8,655 nucleotides of DNA from an uncultured Flavobacteriales bacterium (lineage in GTDB: Bacteria > Bacteroidota > Bacteroidia > Flavobacteriales > Crocinitomicaceae), in contig CAMPIU010000103.1 in the NCBI GenBank assembly GCA_946886545.1, positions 1 through 8,655 of the forward strand. The letters are read 5' to 3'. This document shows, piece after piece, positions 1 through 7,202 of this stretch. A program made the position numbers and the translations under genes. The notes beneath the pieces are model-generated. The model worked only from the letters and a program-made list of their open reading frames with translations. It did not search any database and had not been told where the DNA came from. Every line of letters begins with the position of its first letter. Position 1 is the stretch's first letter.

Positions 1-2
1 TT

Positions 3-128
3 TTTGGTCCGAAACATATGGATACGGGAAATGTACTAAAGAATTTGGCAAATGTTTACCAACTACAACACGGATTCGATCAAGCCATAGGTACGAAGCA
101 AACGAACCGTCTCACTTCCTTTCATTAG
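3..128 (+). pseudogene. TPR-containing 3' fragment, either a gene end or the N-terminal part of a frameshifted TPR-WG gene
   Basis: The frame starting at base 3 is open from the window edge to a TAG at 126-128 and gives 41 residues. They fit the kinesin-light-chain type of tetratricopeptide repeat: GPKHMDT, then NLANVY, then FDQAI, matching GPxHxDT, NLAxxY, Q at the fourth position of helix B, and an aromatic residue three before A. TPRs are protein-interaction helices. The same bases in the frame used by the downstream WG repeats give a Cys/Arg-rich sequence with no recognisable pattern. Coding therefore appears to move from this frame to the -1 frame somewhere between about 87 and 128. I see no X XXY YYZ slippery heptamer, so a one-base-type indel (a mutation or a sequence error) is likelier than programmed frameshifting. 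Alternatively this is simply the end of a separate TPR gene. The N-terminus lies outside the window. Confidence 0.5.
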
Positions 129-1063
129 GATACTACAACAAACAATTCAAACAAATTCTTCCATGCCGGTTTAACAGCCTGCTGGCTTTGGATGACGGAT
201 TTATTATTGCATCGCAAAATGCGGATAAGAAATTTGGATTGGTCGACACCATCGGCAGGATTATTATTCCATTCGAATACGATGAAATGGCTGCTCCAAG
301 CGAAGGTTTGTTCCTGACTAAATTAAACGGGAAATACGGGTATATCAACAAGAAAAACCATGTGGTGATCGAACATAAATTTGCTTATGCAAGTCCATTC
401 TCCGAAGGATTGGCAGCAGCAAGCAAATCCAGTTTAATTGGCTTCATTGATCGAAAAGGGAGTTTTGAGATCAAAGAACGATTTACTTCAGCAGACGACT
501 TTCAATACGGTTATGCCCAGGTCTTTTTTCACAATCAGACAAGCGTGGTCGATCCCAAAGGAATGATCCTCTTCCCGTTTATTTTCAAAAGTATCCATTC
601 GGTTGGAAACGGTCAGTTTGTATTTGAAGTAAGTGAAAATCTCCGCTCAAGCCTTGCTTCAACCCTCCCCAAGCTGGCAATTGCCCAGAAAATAGAGGAG
701 CTTTCCCAATATGATTCCCTAATTACTACCATGGATTCGGAAATTGATTCTGAGATCCTGGAAGAAAAGTTTATGGGGGTTATGAATTCAATTGGCCAGC
801 TTATCGGCGGAAACGAATTTCAGCAGGTCGTGTTTCTTCACTCCGACGGACCCAATCAATTGTACGCTGTTCAGAAGCGCTCCGATAATGAAAATGCAAG
901 CAGCAATTACAATTTTGCCCTAATGGATGGTTCAGGGAAAATCCTGAGTGACTATCGTTTTTTTGAAGTGAAAGCAGATGAGAAAATAGTGGTAGAAGAA
1001 ACCGAACATGGTTTTGTAAATTATTACGTTGATTCAACAGGTAAATTGACGAAGGTGGACTAA
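128..1063 (+). CDS. WG (KWG) repeat-containing protein, 5' boundary unresolved
   Basis: The protein contains several WG-type beta repeats of about 30-35 residues, each with a K(F/Y)G(L/Y)(V/I)D..G pattern followed by a hydrophobic strand and an S-EGL-type motif. Examples are KKFGLVDTIGR with IIIPFEYDE, GKYGYINKKNH with SPFSEGLAAAS, and SLIGFIDRKGS. A degenerate first repeat, YYNKQFKQILPCRF, starts near base 131. The last third (from about base 640) does not show the repeat and is rich in Ser, Glu and Lys. The function of WG repeats is unknown; they are common in Bacteroidota, often beside TPR or Sel1 repeats. The frame stays open to base 2, but sequence upstream of about 128 does not look coding in it, and there is no ATG or GTG upstream of the repeats. 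The first usable start is TTG at 188, which would discard the first repeat. I therefore favour a C-terminal part frameshifted from the TPR segment. The TAA at 1061-1063 is 10 bases from the convergent ostA stop. Confidence 0.7.
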   Translation, partial: GYYNKQFKQILPCRFNSLLALDDGFIIASQNADKKFGLVDTIGRIIIPFEYDEMAAPSEGLFLTKLNGKYGYINKKNHVVIEHKFAYASPFSEGLAAASKSSLIGFIDRKGSFEIKERFTSADDFQYGYAQVFFHNQTSVVDPKGMILFPFIFKSIHSVGNGQFVFEVSENLRSSLASTLPKLAIAQKIEELSQYDSLITTMDSEIDSEILEEKFMGVMNSIGQLIGGNEFQQVVFLHSDGPNQLYAVQKRSDNENASSNYNFALMDGSGKILSDYRFFEVKADEKIVVEETEHGFVNYYVDSTGKLTKVD

Positions 1064-1073
1064 GCAACCCGTT

Positions 1074-2681
1074 TTATTTATTCCTTCCGGAAGATTCCTT
1101 CTTTTCTCCTACAGTTTCTTTCGGAACCTTTCTCGGTTCCAATAATTCCTGCCAGGTTTTAGGTCGCAACATCGGATTCCATTTGAATTCCTTCAAAAAC
1201 TGTTCTTCCGGATTGATTTGATCAATCGGGTAAAACTTCCCGTCGGGTTGATTAATGTAGGAGATTCCTATTACTTCCCCGCTGTCGAGGTAAACTTTCA
1301 GATCAGAAGAAAAAATCCGGTTCAAACCAAGACGCTTAATTACAATTGCGGTGTCTGTTTTCTCCTCTTCTTCGGGATAAAAGATAGTTTTTGCCTGACC
1401 ATATACATCTGATCGGATCAACTCGTTATTTTTAAAGAACGACCAAATCTCCTTACCCGAAAGCTGATTGTAATACTTTCCGGAGTCCAATTCATTTGCT
1501 GCAAAGGCGTGCGGAAATAAATGTGCCTTCTCTACCAAGGTGTCGTTCTTAATAAATACCCGGATAGTGTCGCCTATCAATTCCGAGTTATAACTCCAGA
1601 AATGGGCATTTCCCCATAAATCCATTATCCCATCAGCCTTTTTGTAGTCCAGGGAATCGGAAACTCCCTGTATTTTGTTTTGGAAAATCCGGACATCTTG
1701 TCCACCGGTAATCCGTAAGGTTTTCTCTAAAGTATCCCGCAAATGCACCAAAGTATCGGCTCTCAGGAAAAGTGTGTCTTTTGATTTCATAATCCGGATC
1801 AGCGGGTAATCAGTCAGGACATCTTTCAGGGTTTTGCCATCGGAAGTAAAATACCCGGCATTGAATTGCACTTTCTGAGCAGTATCCAGCATTTGAACAT
1901 TCCCTCTTCCTTCGGCAAATTTCCGTTTGGGCGCATAAAACAAACTATCTCCGGTAATGATTCTCGGAGCTTGTTCTATTTTGGCGTTTTGGGTCAGTAA
2001 ACCTTCTTCCGTTTGCACATGATACCAGCCCTTATCACAATAAAATTTGGAGTCTTTTGTTGTTCCCACGGTTGGACCATAAAAAAAGACTTTATGTACC
2101 AAATAATTATAATGCAGCGTATCCGTGGTAAGTTTCAGATCATCACTTTTATAAACTACATTTCCTTTAAAGAAACTTTCTTCTGTATTGGGATAGAAAT
2201 AACCGTACTGACTGGTTAAAACTTCATTGGTCGTAATATTCTCAATCCGGCCTTTATTCCGGTAAATGGCTTTGGAGCTTTTCGCGTCGTAATCCAGGGA
2301 ATCGGTTGTGAGCTTATACTCTCTATCCCGGATCCGGACGTGTCCCCAAAGTTTCGCCATTCTGGTTTTCCCGTTGTAATACATTGAATCACAAAACAAA
2401 TTCAGCGTATCAGCTTTATTGATCTGTACCTTTCCGTAAGCCCAAACTTCTCCAGTCCGTTTTTTGTAATGAGCCGAGTCACAAAACATGACATTTCCCT
2501 GGTACTTAAAATTCAGAAAACCGGTTAGACGTTCCTTTCCGCTTTTTTCATCATAAGAAAGTTTTTTCGCGCCGGGTAATAATTCCAGCCAGGATCCCTG
2601 TCCATACGAAAATTGCGCACACACAAAAATTGCGCTCAATAAAAGCGCAATTCGATAAGTATATGTATTGAATGACTTCAA
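1074..2681 (-). CDS. OstA/LptA-like LPS transport periplasmic protein
   Basis: This 535-residue protein has an N-terminal signal peptide: a basic residue (R10), a hydrophobic stretch IALLLSAIFV at 11-20, and likely cleavage near SYG/Q at 27-28. The mature part carries many repeats of the form D(S/T)(L/M)xY, for example DSMYYNGK, DSLDYDAK, DTLHYNYL, DSLFYAPK and DSLDYKKA. These are spaced 25-60 residues apart among short beta-strands, as in the OstA/LptA beta-jellyroll family that bridges the periplasm to carry lipopolysaccharide to the outer membrane. It is much longer than E. coli LptA (about 185 residues), as is usual for Bacteroidota homologues, and ends in a charged tail (KVPKETVGEKKESS). 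The start is TTG, one base after the purA stop. No ATG lies between the preceding in-frame stop at 2718-2720 and this codon, and the next in-frame ATG would remove the signal peptide. Translation is probably coupled to purA. An LptA-type role is inferred; I am less sure of the exact Lpt assignment. Confidence 0.85.
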   Translation of the reverse strand: MKSFNTYTYRIALLLSAIFVCAQFSYGQGSWLELLPGAKKLSYDEKSGKERLTGFLNFKYQGNVMFCDSAHYKKRTGEVWAYGKVQINKADTLNLFCDSMYYNGKTRMAKLWGHVRIRDREYKLTTDSLDYDAKSSKAIYRNKGRIENITTNEVLTSQYGYFYPNTEESFFKGNVVYKSDDLKLTTDTLHYNYLVHKVFFYGPTVGTTKDSKFYCDKGWYHVQTEEGLLTQNAKIEQAPRIITGDSLFYAPKRKFAEGRGNVQMLDTAQKVQFNAGYFTSDGKTLKDVLTDYPLIRIMKSKDTLFLRADTLVHLRDTLEKTLRITGGQDVRIFQNKIQGVSDSLDYKKADGIMDLWGNAHFWSYNSELIGDTIRVFIKNDTLVEKAHLFPHAFAANELDSGKYYNQLSGKEIWSFFKNNELIRSDVYGQAKTIFYPEEEEKTDTAIVIKRLGLNRIFSSDLKVYLDSGEVIGISYINQPDGKFYPIDQINPEEQFLKEFKWNPMLRPKTWQELLEPRKVPKETVGEKKESSGRNK

Positions 2682-2682
2682 T

Positions 2683-3954
2683 TTATCTGGTTGCCAAAGT
2701 TTGTTTGCGATCCGGTCCTACCGAAACTGTTTTTACGGGCACTTGCAAATGTTGTTCCAAATAAGTCACATAATCTTTCAAAGCTTGCGGAGCATCTGCA
2801 AAGGAAGACAATTCAGTTAAGTCTGTATTCCATCCCGGAATATCTTCGTAAACAGGTTCAATAGTCACTCCATCAATGTCATAAGGCATGTAATCCTGCT
2901 CCACACCGTCCACTTTGTACTTCGTACATGCACGGATCGTATCAAATCGGTCCAGTACATCGGCTTTCATCATTGCCAATTCAGTTACACCATTGATCAT
3001 GATTGCGTATTTCATCGCAGGAAGATCAATCCATCCGCAACGACGTGGTCTTCCCGTTGTAGAACCGAATTCCCGGCCTTCCTGGCGGATTTTTTCCCCT
3101 ACTTCATCTTCCAATTCTGTTGGGAATGGTCCGGAACCGACACGCGTGCAATATGCTTTGAAAATTCCGATCACATCACCGATCTTTGAAGGTGCTATTC
3201 CAAGCCCCGTACAAGTTCCCGCTGTAACCGTATTGGACGAAGTAACATAGGGATATGTTCCGAAATCAATATCCAGCATAGTTCCCTGAGCTCCCTCAGC
3301 CAGGATCTTTTTCCCGGAATTCATTGCCTCGTTCAAGTAGTGCTCGCTGTCAACAGCTGTTAGTCCTTTCAAGATCTCAATACCTTCCATCCAAGGACCT
3401 TCCAATTCCGCTAAATTGTACTCAAAACCTTCGTAATGCTTCAGCATATTCAGATGTTTTTCTACTAAAGCATTGTATTTATCTTTAAAAGAAGGCAGGA
3501 AAATATCGCCTACACGAAGTCCGTTTCTACCGGTTTTATCCATGTATGTAGGCCCGATTCCTTTCAAAGTACTTCCGATCTTATTTTTTCCTTTGGAAGC
3601 TTCTGATGCCGCATCCAACAATTTATGCGTCGGCAGGATCAAATGTGCTTTGCGGGAAACAATCAGACGCTTTTTAACATCGATATTAAAAGGTGCTAAT
3701 TTTTCCAATTCCTTTTGAAAAACTACCGGATCGATCACCACTCCGTTTCCAATCAAATTGATCACATTACTGTGAAAAATTCCTGAAGGAATTGTATGCA
3801 ACACGTGTTTCACACCTTCAAATTCCAAGGTATGACCGGCATTTGGTCCTCCCTGAAAACGAGCAATAATATCGTATTGTGGAGTAAGAACGTCTACAAT
3901 TTTTCCTTTCCCCTCATCTCCCCATTGTAATCCTAAAAGAACATCTACTTTCAT
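2683..3954 (-). CDS. purA: Adenylosuccinate synthase (PurA)
   Basis: PurA catalyses the GTP-dependent joining of IMP and aspartate to adenylosuccinate, the first committed step from IMP to AMP, in the cytoplasm. The 423-residue length matches the family. Visible landmarks are the N-terminal GLQWGDEGKGK loop with catalytic D13, QGGPNAGHT with H41 (same numbering as E. coli), STLKGIGPTYMDK, GAQGTMLDIDFGTYPYVT, the TTGRPRRCGWID loop that binds IMP and aspartate, and GPDRKQT near the C-terminus. No key residue is missing. The ATG overlaps the upstream STAS stop as ATGA (3951-3954), which implies translational coupling, and the ostA-like gene follows one base after the stop. (p)ppGpp is a known inhibitor of PurA in other bacteria, and a rel gene lies upstream on the same strand. 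Confidence 0.98.
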   Translation of the reverse strand: MKVDVLLGLQWGDEGKGKIVDVLTPQYDIIARFQGGPNAGHTLEFEGVKHVLHTIPSGIFHSNVINLIGNGVVIDPVVFQKELEKLAPFNIDVKKRLIVSRKAHLILPTHKLLDAASEASKGKNKIGSTLKGIGPTYMDKTGRNGLRVGDIFLPSFKDKYNALVEKHLNMLKHYEGFEYNLAELEGPWMEGIEILKGLTAVDSEHYLNEAMNSGKKILAEGAQGTMLDIDFGTYPYVTSSNTVTAGTCTGLGIAPSKIGDVIGIFKAYCTRVGSGPFPTELEDEVGEKIRQEGREFGSTTGRPRRCGWIDLPAMKYAIMINGVTELAMMKADVLDRFDTIRACTKYKVDGVEQDYMPYDIDGVTIEPVYEDIPGWNTDLTELSSFADAPQALKDYVTYLEQHLQVPVKTVSVGPDRKQTLATR

Positions 3955-4304
3955 TTGACTTTATTAAATTTTGCCTCAACCTCATCTGTAGAATTGAAGC
4001 AGCTAAAAATTTCGTTTAACTTGGATATTTCGAATAGTTTTTTGACTGCAGGCTGTAAATTCACCAACACACAATCCAATCCTGTTTTTCGTGATCTTGT
4101 CAGAATCCGCACAAAGAAATTTAAGCCGGTACTGTTGCAGTATTCCAATTTGGAACAATCACAAAGGACCGCTTTCAGATCACTGGACAGTGATTTCTCA
4201 ATTTGATCAAGAGCAGCTGTTAATCCTTCGTCAGAAATAATTCTTCCGGAAATTTTGACCAATACAAAATTCGACGACTTCGTTATTTCAAACTGAGCGC
4301 TCAT
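3951..4304 (-). CDS. Single-domain STAS protein, anti-sigma-factor antagonist-like
   Basis: The 117-residue protein is one STAS domain of SpoIIAA/RsbV type: an N-terminal beta-strand (FVLVKISGRI), helix 1 (GLTAALDQIEKSL), a central strand (KAVLCDCSKLEYC), then NSTGL followed by a helix (NFFVRILTRSRKTG), VLVNLQPAVKKLFEISKL and a charged tail. S58 in NSTGL sits where SpoIIAA carries its phosphorylated Ser58 in SSGL-type motifs. In the classic partner-switching scheme the unphosphorylated form sequesters an anti-sigma kinase. No RsbW/SpoIIAB-like kinase, PP2C phosphatase or sigma factor is in the window, so partners are unknown. Its ATG shares one base with the fur-like stop (TAATG), and its TGA overlaps the purA ATG, so it is translated as part of the fur-purA operon. 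The family call is firm. The role in sigma control is inference, and Bacteroidota STAS proteins may serve other functions. Confidence 0.85.
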   Translation of the reverse strand: MSAQFEITKSSNFVLVKISGRIISDEGLTAALDQIEKSLSSDLKAVLCDCSKLEYCNSTGLNFFVRILTRSRKTGLDCVLVNLQPAVKKLFEISKLNEIFSCFNSTDEVEAKFNKVK

Positions 4305-4759
4305 TATTGATTTTGTTCATTCTCTTCGTTTCTAACCCCGTAGAAATAAAGTGAATGGTGTTGGATTTTAACCCCGAAAATTTCTTCGATAGTTGCTTTG
4401 ATACTTTGAACTCTCGGATCACAAAATTCAATGACTTCTCCTGTATCCGTAAGGATAACATGGTCATGCTGTTTTGATCCGTGAGACTTTTCAAACTGCG
4501 CCAGGTTTTTACCGAACTGGTGCTTTCTTACTAAGTTGCATGCCAACAGTAACTCAATGGTATTGTACAGCGTAGCTCTGGAAACACGGTAATTCTGATT
4601 CTTCATCTTGATGTATAAAGACTCGATATCAAAATGCCCCTGATAATTATAGATTTCAGCCAAAATAGCAAAGCGCTCGGGTGTCTTCCGGTGCCCATTC
4701 TGCTCCAAATACGCTGAAAAAATGTTCCTGACTGTTAACTGCAGATCTTGTTGTTGCAT
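4304..4759 (-). CDS. Fur-family metal-responsive transcriptional regulator lacking structural-zinc cysteines
   Basis: The 151-residue protein has an N-terminal winged helix ([15 protein letters not shown]42 in GHFDIESLY, recognition region [14 protein letters not shown] at 58-71), hinge residues [12 protein letters not shown] and a C-terminal dimerisation domain. QHDH (98-100 = HDH) matches E. coli Fur H88-D89-H90, IEF supplies the E108 equivalent at about 111, and HHSLYFYG carries the H125 equivalent, so the regulatory metal ligands look present. The structural-zinc pair equivalent to E. coli C93 and C96 is replaced by L103 and T106, and the C-terminal tail ([10 protein letters not shown]) has no cysteine. 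The protein's only cysteines are C74 and C113. ATG at 4759 is preferred over TTG at 4780 because family alignment starts near it and the TTG lies inside the candidate -7 box. It is the first gene of the operon with STAS, purA and ostA-like genes. Whether it is a true Fur, Zur or PerR cannot be told. Confidence 0.88.
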   Translation of the reverse strand: MQQQDLQLTVRNIFSAYLEQNGHRKTPERFAILAEIYNYQGHFDIESLYIKMKNQNYRVSRATLYNTIELLLACNLVRKHQFGKNLAQFEKSHGSKQHDHVILTDTGEVIEFCDPRVQSIKATIEEIFGVKIQHHSLYFYGVRNEENEQNQ

Positions 4760-4777
4760 CTGACAAAGTTGAAAGGG

Positions 4778-4785
4778 CAAAAGTA
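4778..4785 (-). promoter_or_regulatory. Candidate -7 box of the fur-STAS-purA-ostA operon
   Basis: The minus strand reads TACTTTTG, an exact match to the Bacteroidota -7 consensus TAnnTTTG, ending 18 bases before the fur-like ATG at 4759. It lies just downstream of an A-rich stretch. I see no good TTTG -33 element at the usual 19-21-base spacing, so the assignment rests on the -7 box and its position upstream of the first gene of the operon. Confidence 0.4.
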
Positions 4786-4887
4786 GTTATTTTTTTCTTT
4801 TGAAGCACGATTGAATCGGCGGTAAATGAGAAGTTTTCAACGAAATAGCATGCTTTTGAACAGTGCAAAAGAAATCTCTCCCATCGG

Positions 4888-4897
4888 GATAGCTATC
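4888..4897. repeat. Perfect 10-base palindrome GATAGCTATC
   Basis: This perfect inverted repeat lies between the rel stop and the fur-like start. With the following bases it reads GATAGCTATCATT, partly resembling a Fur-box half (ATCATT). It lies about 100 bases upstream of the candidate fur -7 box, which is far for a direct operator. It may be chance. Confidence 0.3.
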
Positions 4898-4929
4898 ATT
4901 CACCCAAAACCAACGCTCTCACTAGGCAA

Positions 4930-4945
4930 ATAGACAGATGTCTAT
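4930..4945 (-). repeat. Short hairpin just downstream of rel (atagaca-ga-tgtctat)
   Basis: A perfect inverted repeat with 7-base arms around a 2-base centre starts about 20 bases beyond the rel stop codon. On the rel transcript it can fold as a 6-base-pair stem with a 4-base loop. It is followed by only UUGCC, with no U-tract, so it is at best a weak or rho-assisted transcript end. No better terminator for rel is visible in the 204-base gap before the fur-like gene. Confidence 0.35.
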
Positions 4946-4963
4946 CCGTCAATTTGAGGCGGA

Positions 4964-7174
4964 TCAATCTTCTTTCGTGTCGTACCGCTCAACCCGCTTC
5001 ACCCCTTCAACCTGCTCGAACTTACGCATCAGGATATCCAAATGCTCGGTATCGTAAACCAATACATGAATCCGCCCTTCAAACAAACCATCATTGGCCT
5101 CAAATGAAATGGATTTCATATTCACATTCAATTCCTTCGAAATAACTTCAGTGATTTTATTTACGATCCCAACATCATCAATACCAATCAAACGGATAGC
5201 AGCAACACGCGCTACCAGGTCCTGACTTCTCCAGCGAGCCTTGATGCAACGGTAAGCCATCTTTGATTGCAAATGCTCGGCATTCGGACAGTTGTTGCGG
5301 TGAATCTTAATCCCTTCCGAAATGGTAATAAACCCAAAAACAGGATCTCCGGGAATCGGATTACAGCAGCGAGCCATTTGGTATTGGATATTCTTGAAAT
5401 CTTCTCCGATAATGATGGTGTCGTCCTTTTTATTGATCTTAGGATACACATCCAGTTCGTGCTTATCTTTATTTACAGCCGGTTTCTTCTCCAGCTGGAT
5501 CATTCCGTTTACGTTCTCCAATTCTCTCAACCTGGAAAGATCCACCTTTCCTTTCGCAATCCGGATGTAGAGATCCGTTGCCGAAGAGAATCCGTAAAAG
5601 CGCTCCAGAACCGTGATGTTTTCAGATTTAAAACGAATGTGAAGCTGTTTGAATTTACGTTCCAGTATCTCTCTTCCGTCGGCGGCAATTTCCTTACGCT
5701 CTTCGTTGAGTGCAGATTTAATTTTCTGACGGGCACGTGCTGTTCCGGCCAGCCTCAACCAGTCTTCAGAAGGTTTTTGCTTGGAAGAGGTGATAATTTC
5801 CAGCTGATCGCCATTTTGTAATTGATAACTCAAAGGAACCAGGCGGTTATTCACCTTTGCCCCGATACATTTATTCCCGATATCACTGTGAATATCGTAA
5901 GCGAAGTCGAGAATCGTGGCGCCAACCGGAAGCACGCGCAGATCTCCTTTGGGAGTGAAAACATAGATTTCCTCATGGAACAAGTTCATTTTAAACTCTT
6001 CCACAAAATCCATTGCATTTACATCCGGATTTTCCAATAAGTCACGGATCTCGGAAATCCAGCGATCGAACTTACTGTCGTCTTTTTGATTTTCCTTATA
6101 CCGGTAATGAGCAGCCAATCCTTTTTCGGCTATTTCATCCATTCGCTTTGTACGAATTTGTACCTCCACCCATTTTCCCTGCGGAGACATAACGGTTGTA
6201 TGCAAAGATTCGTAGCCATTTGCGCGGGGAGTTGAAATCCAGTCTCTCAAGCGATCGGGGCTTGGCTGATAAAAATCCGTTACGATGGAATAAACCCTCC
6301 AGCAATCAGCTTTCTCCATTTCCATGGGTGTATCCAAAATAATTCGAACGGCAAACAAATCGAAGACCTCTTCAAAAGGCAAATCTTTGCTTTGCATTTT
6401 TCTCCAGATGGAAGAAATGGATTTGGTACGGGCTTTTATATCGAAATGATATCCTTCTTTGTTTAAAGCTTCACGAATCGGATTCACAAAGCGGCGAATG
6501 AAACGGTTCCGGACATCTTCCGTAGATTTCAGCTTGAGCTGAATATCACGGTAAATCTCAGTTTCCGTATATTTCATGGCTAAATCTTCCAGCTCGGTTT
6601 TAATCGAGTAAAGACCCAATCGATGAGCCAGTGGAGCATATAAAAACTTGGTTTCCGAAGCGATCTTGATTTGCTGCTCCGAACTCATGCTCTCCAGCGT
6701 ACGCATGTTATGAAGACGATCAGCCAACTTGATCAAAACCACGCGCAAATCGTCCGAAATAGTCAGGATCATCTTACGGAAGTTCTCGGCCTGAACGGAA
6801 GTATTCTGATCGAAAACATCAGGAATTTTGGTTAAGCCGTCGATAATCCGCCGGGCTTTTTCACCGAACAGATCTTCCACATCCTGTAGCGTAATGTGCG
6901 TATCTTCTACTGTATCATGTAAAAGCGCACAGGCAATGGAAGTAGCTCCCAAGCCCATTTCTTCGACACAAATGCGTGCAACGGCAATCGGGTGATAAAT
7001 ATAAGGTTCACCGGATTTCCTGCGCATGTCTTTATGCGCCTCAACCGCAACGTCAAAAGCTTTGCGAATATAGGCCGTGTCCTGGCGGGTTCTGTTCTTT
7101 GTCGCTCTTAAAAGTCCCTTAAAAGCGCCTAATATTTCTAATCGTTCTTTTTCTAAATCTATCTGAGCTTCCAT
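4964..7174 (-). CDS. Bifunctional (p)ppGpp synthetase/hydrolase (RelA/SpoT family, long RSH)
   Basis: This 736-residue protein has the full long-RSH architecture. The HD hydrolase domain covers about 30-190, with H61 in YHPIAVA, the HD pair H86-D87 in LLHDTVEDT, and D152/N156 in ADRLHNMRT, so hydrolase residues look intact. The (p)ppGpp synthetase domain covers about 240-360, with TKSISSIWRKM, FDLFAVR, the GYESLHT nucleotide loop at 320-326 and EVQIRT..MDEIAEKGLAAHYRYK. A TGS domain follows at about 400-462 (EEIYVFTPKGDL). The zinc-finger/RIS region carries C603, C604, H625 and C629 (ARCCNPIPGD ... HRNNCPN). An ACT domain lies at about 655-736. Both catalytic halves are therefore expected to be active, making and degrading the stringent-response alarmone and sensing ribosomes and amino-acid state through the C-terminus. 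The ATG at 7174 follows an AGGGAT stretch. It is probably transcribed alone, since the lipoprotein terminator lies upstream of it and a 204-base gap lies downstream. It sits beside purA, a known ppGpp target. Confidence 0.97.
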   Translation of the reverse strand: MEAQIDLEKERLEILGAFKGLLRATKNRTRQDTAYIRKAFDVAVEAHKDMRRKSGEPYIYHPIAVARICVEEMGLGATSIACALLHDTVEDTHITLQDVEDLFGEKARRIIDGLTKIPDVFDQNTSVQAENFRKMILTISDDLRVVLIKLADRLHNMRTLESMSSEQQIKIASETKFLYAPLAHRLGLYSIKTELEDLAMKYTETEIYRDIQLKLKSTEDVRNRFIRRFVNPIREALNKEGYHFDIKARTKSISSIWRKMQSKDLPFEEVFDLFAVRIILDTPMEMEKADCWRVYSIVTDFYQPSPDRLRDWISTPRANGYESLHTTVMSPQGKWVEVQIRTKRMDEIAEKGLAAHYRYKENQKDDSKFDRWISEIRDLLENPDVNAMDFVEEFKMNLFHEEIYVFTPKGDLRVLPVGATILDFAYDIHSDIGNKCIGAKVNNRLVPLSYQLQNGDQLEIITSSKQKPSEDWLRLAGTARARQKIKSALNEERKEIAADGREILERKFKQLHIRFKSENITVLERFYGFSSATDLYIRIAKGKVDLSRLRELENVNGMIQLEKKPAVNKDKHELDVYPKINKKDDTIIIGEDFKNIQYQMARCCNPIPGDPVFGFITISEGIKIHRNNCPNAEHLQSKMAYRCIKARWRSQDLVARVAAIRLIGIDDVGIVNKITEVISKELNVNMKSISFEANDGLFEGRIHVLVYDTEHLDILMRKFEQVEGVKRVERYDTKED

Positions 7175-7202
7175 ATCCCTGAGGAATCAATCTTTTAAAA
7201 TA

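Noticed and set aside
2..127. Extension of the WG reading frame to the window edge
   Set aside because: The frame is open, but its translation there is Cys/Arg-rich and patternless, while the neighbouring frame shows a clear TPR. Openness alone was not taken as coding evidence.
114..128. Programmed -1 frameshift site joining TPR and WG
   Set aside because: The T TCC TTT region does not fit X XXY YYZ, and no downstream stimulatory hairpin is evident.
801..1067. 88-codon minus-strand open frame opposite the WG gene 3' end
   Set aside because: It lies antisense within the WG reading frame and shows low-complexity, unrecognisable sequence.
1084..1093. Palindrome CTTCCGGAAG as a terminator for the convergent genes
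   Set aside because: It has no loop room and no proper U-tract, and lies inside the ostA-like coding sequence.
2915..3250. 111-codon plus-strand open frame opposite purA
   Set aside because: It is antisense to invariant purA motifs with no supporting features.
4656..4868. 70-codon minus-strand open frame overlapping the fur-like start and intergenic gap
   Set aside because: It overlaps the N-terminus of the real Fur-family gene in another frame and has no protein-like pattern.
5267..5821. 184-codon plus-strand open frame opposite rel
   Set aside because: It is antisense to the highly conserved TGS/zinc-finger region of rel, has no recognisable domain and is a by-product of codon structure in the real gene.
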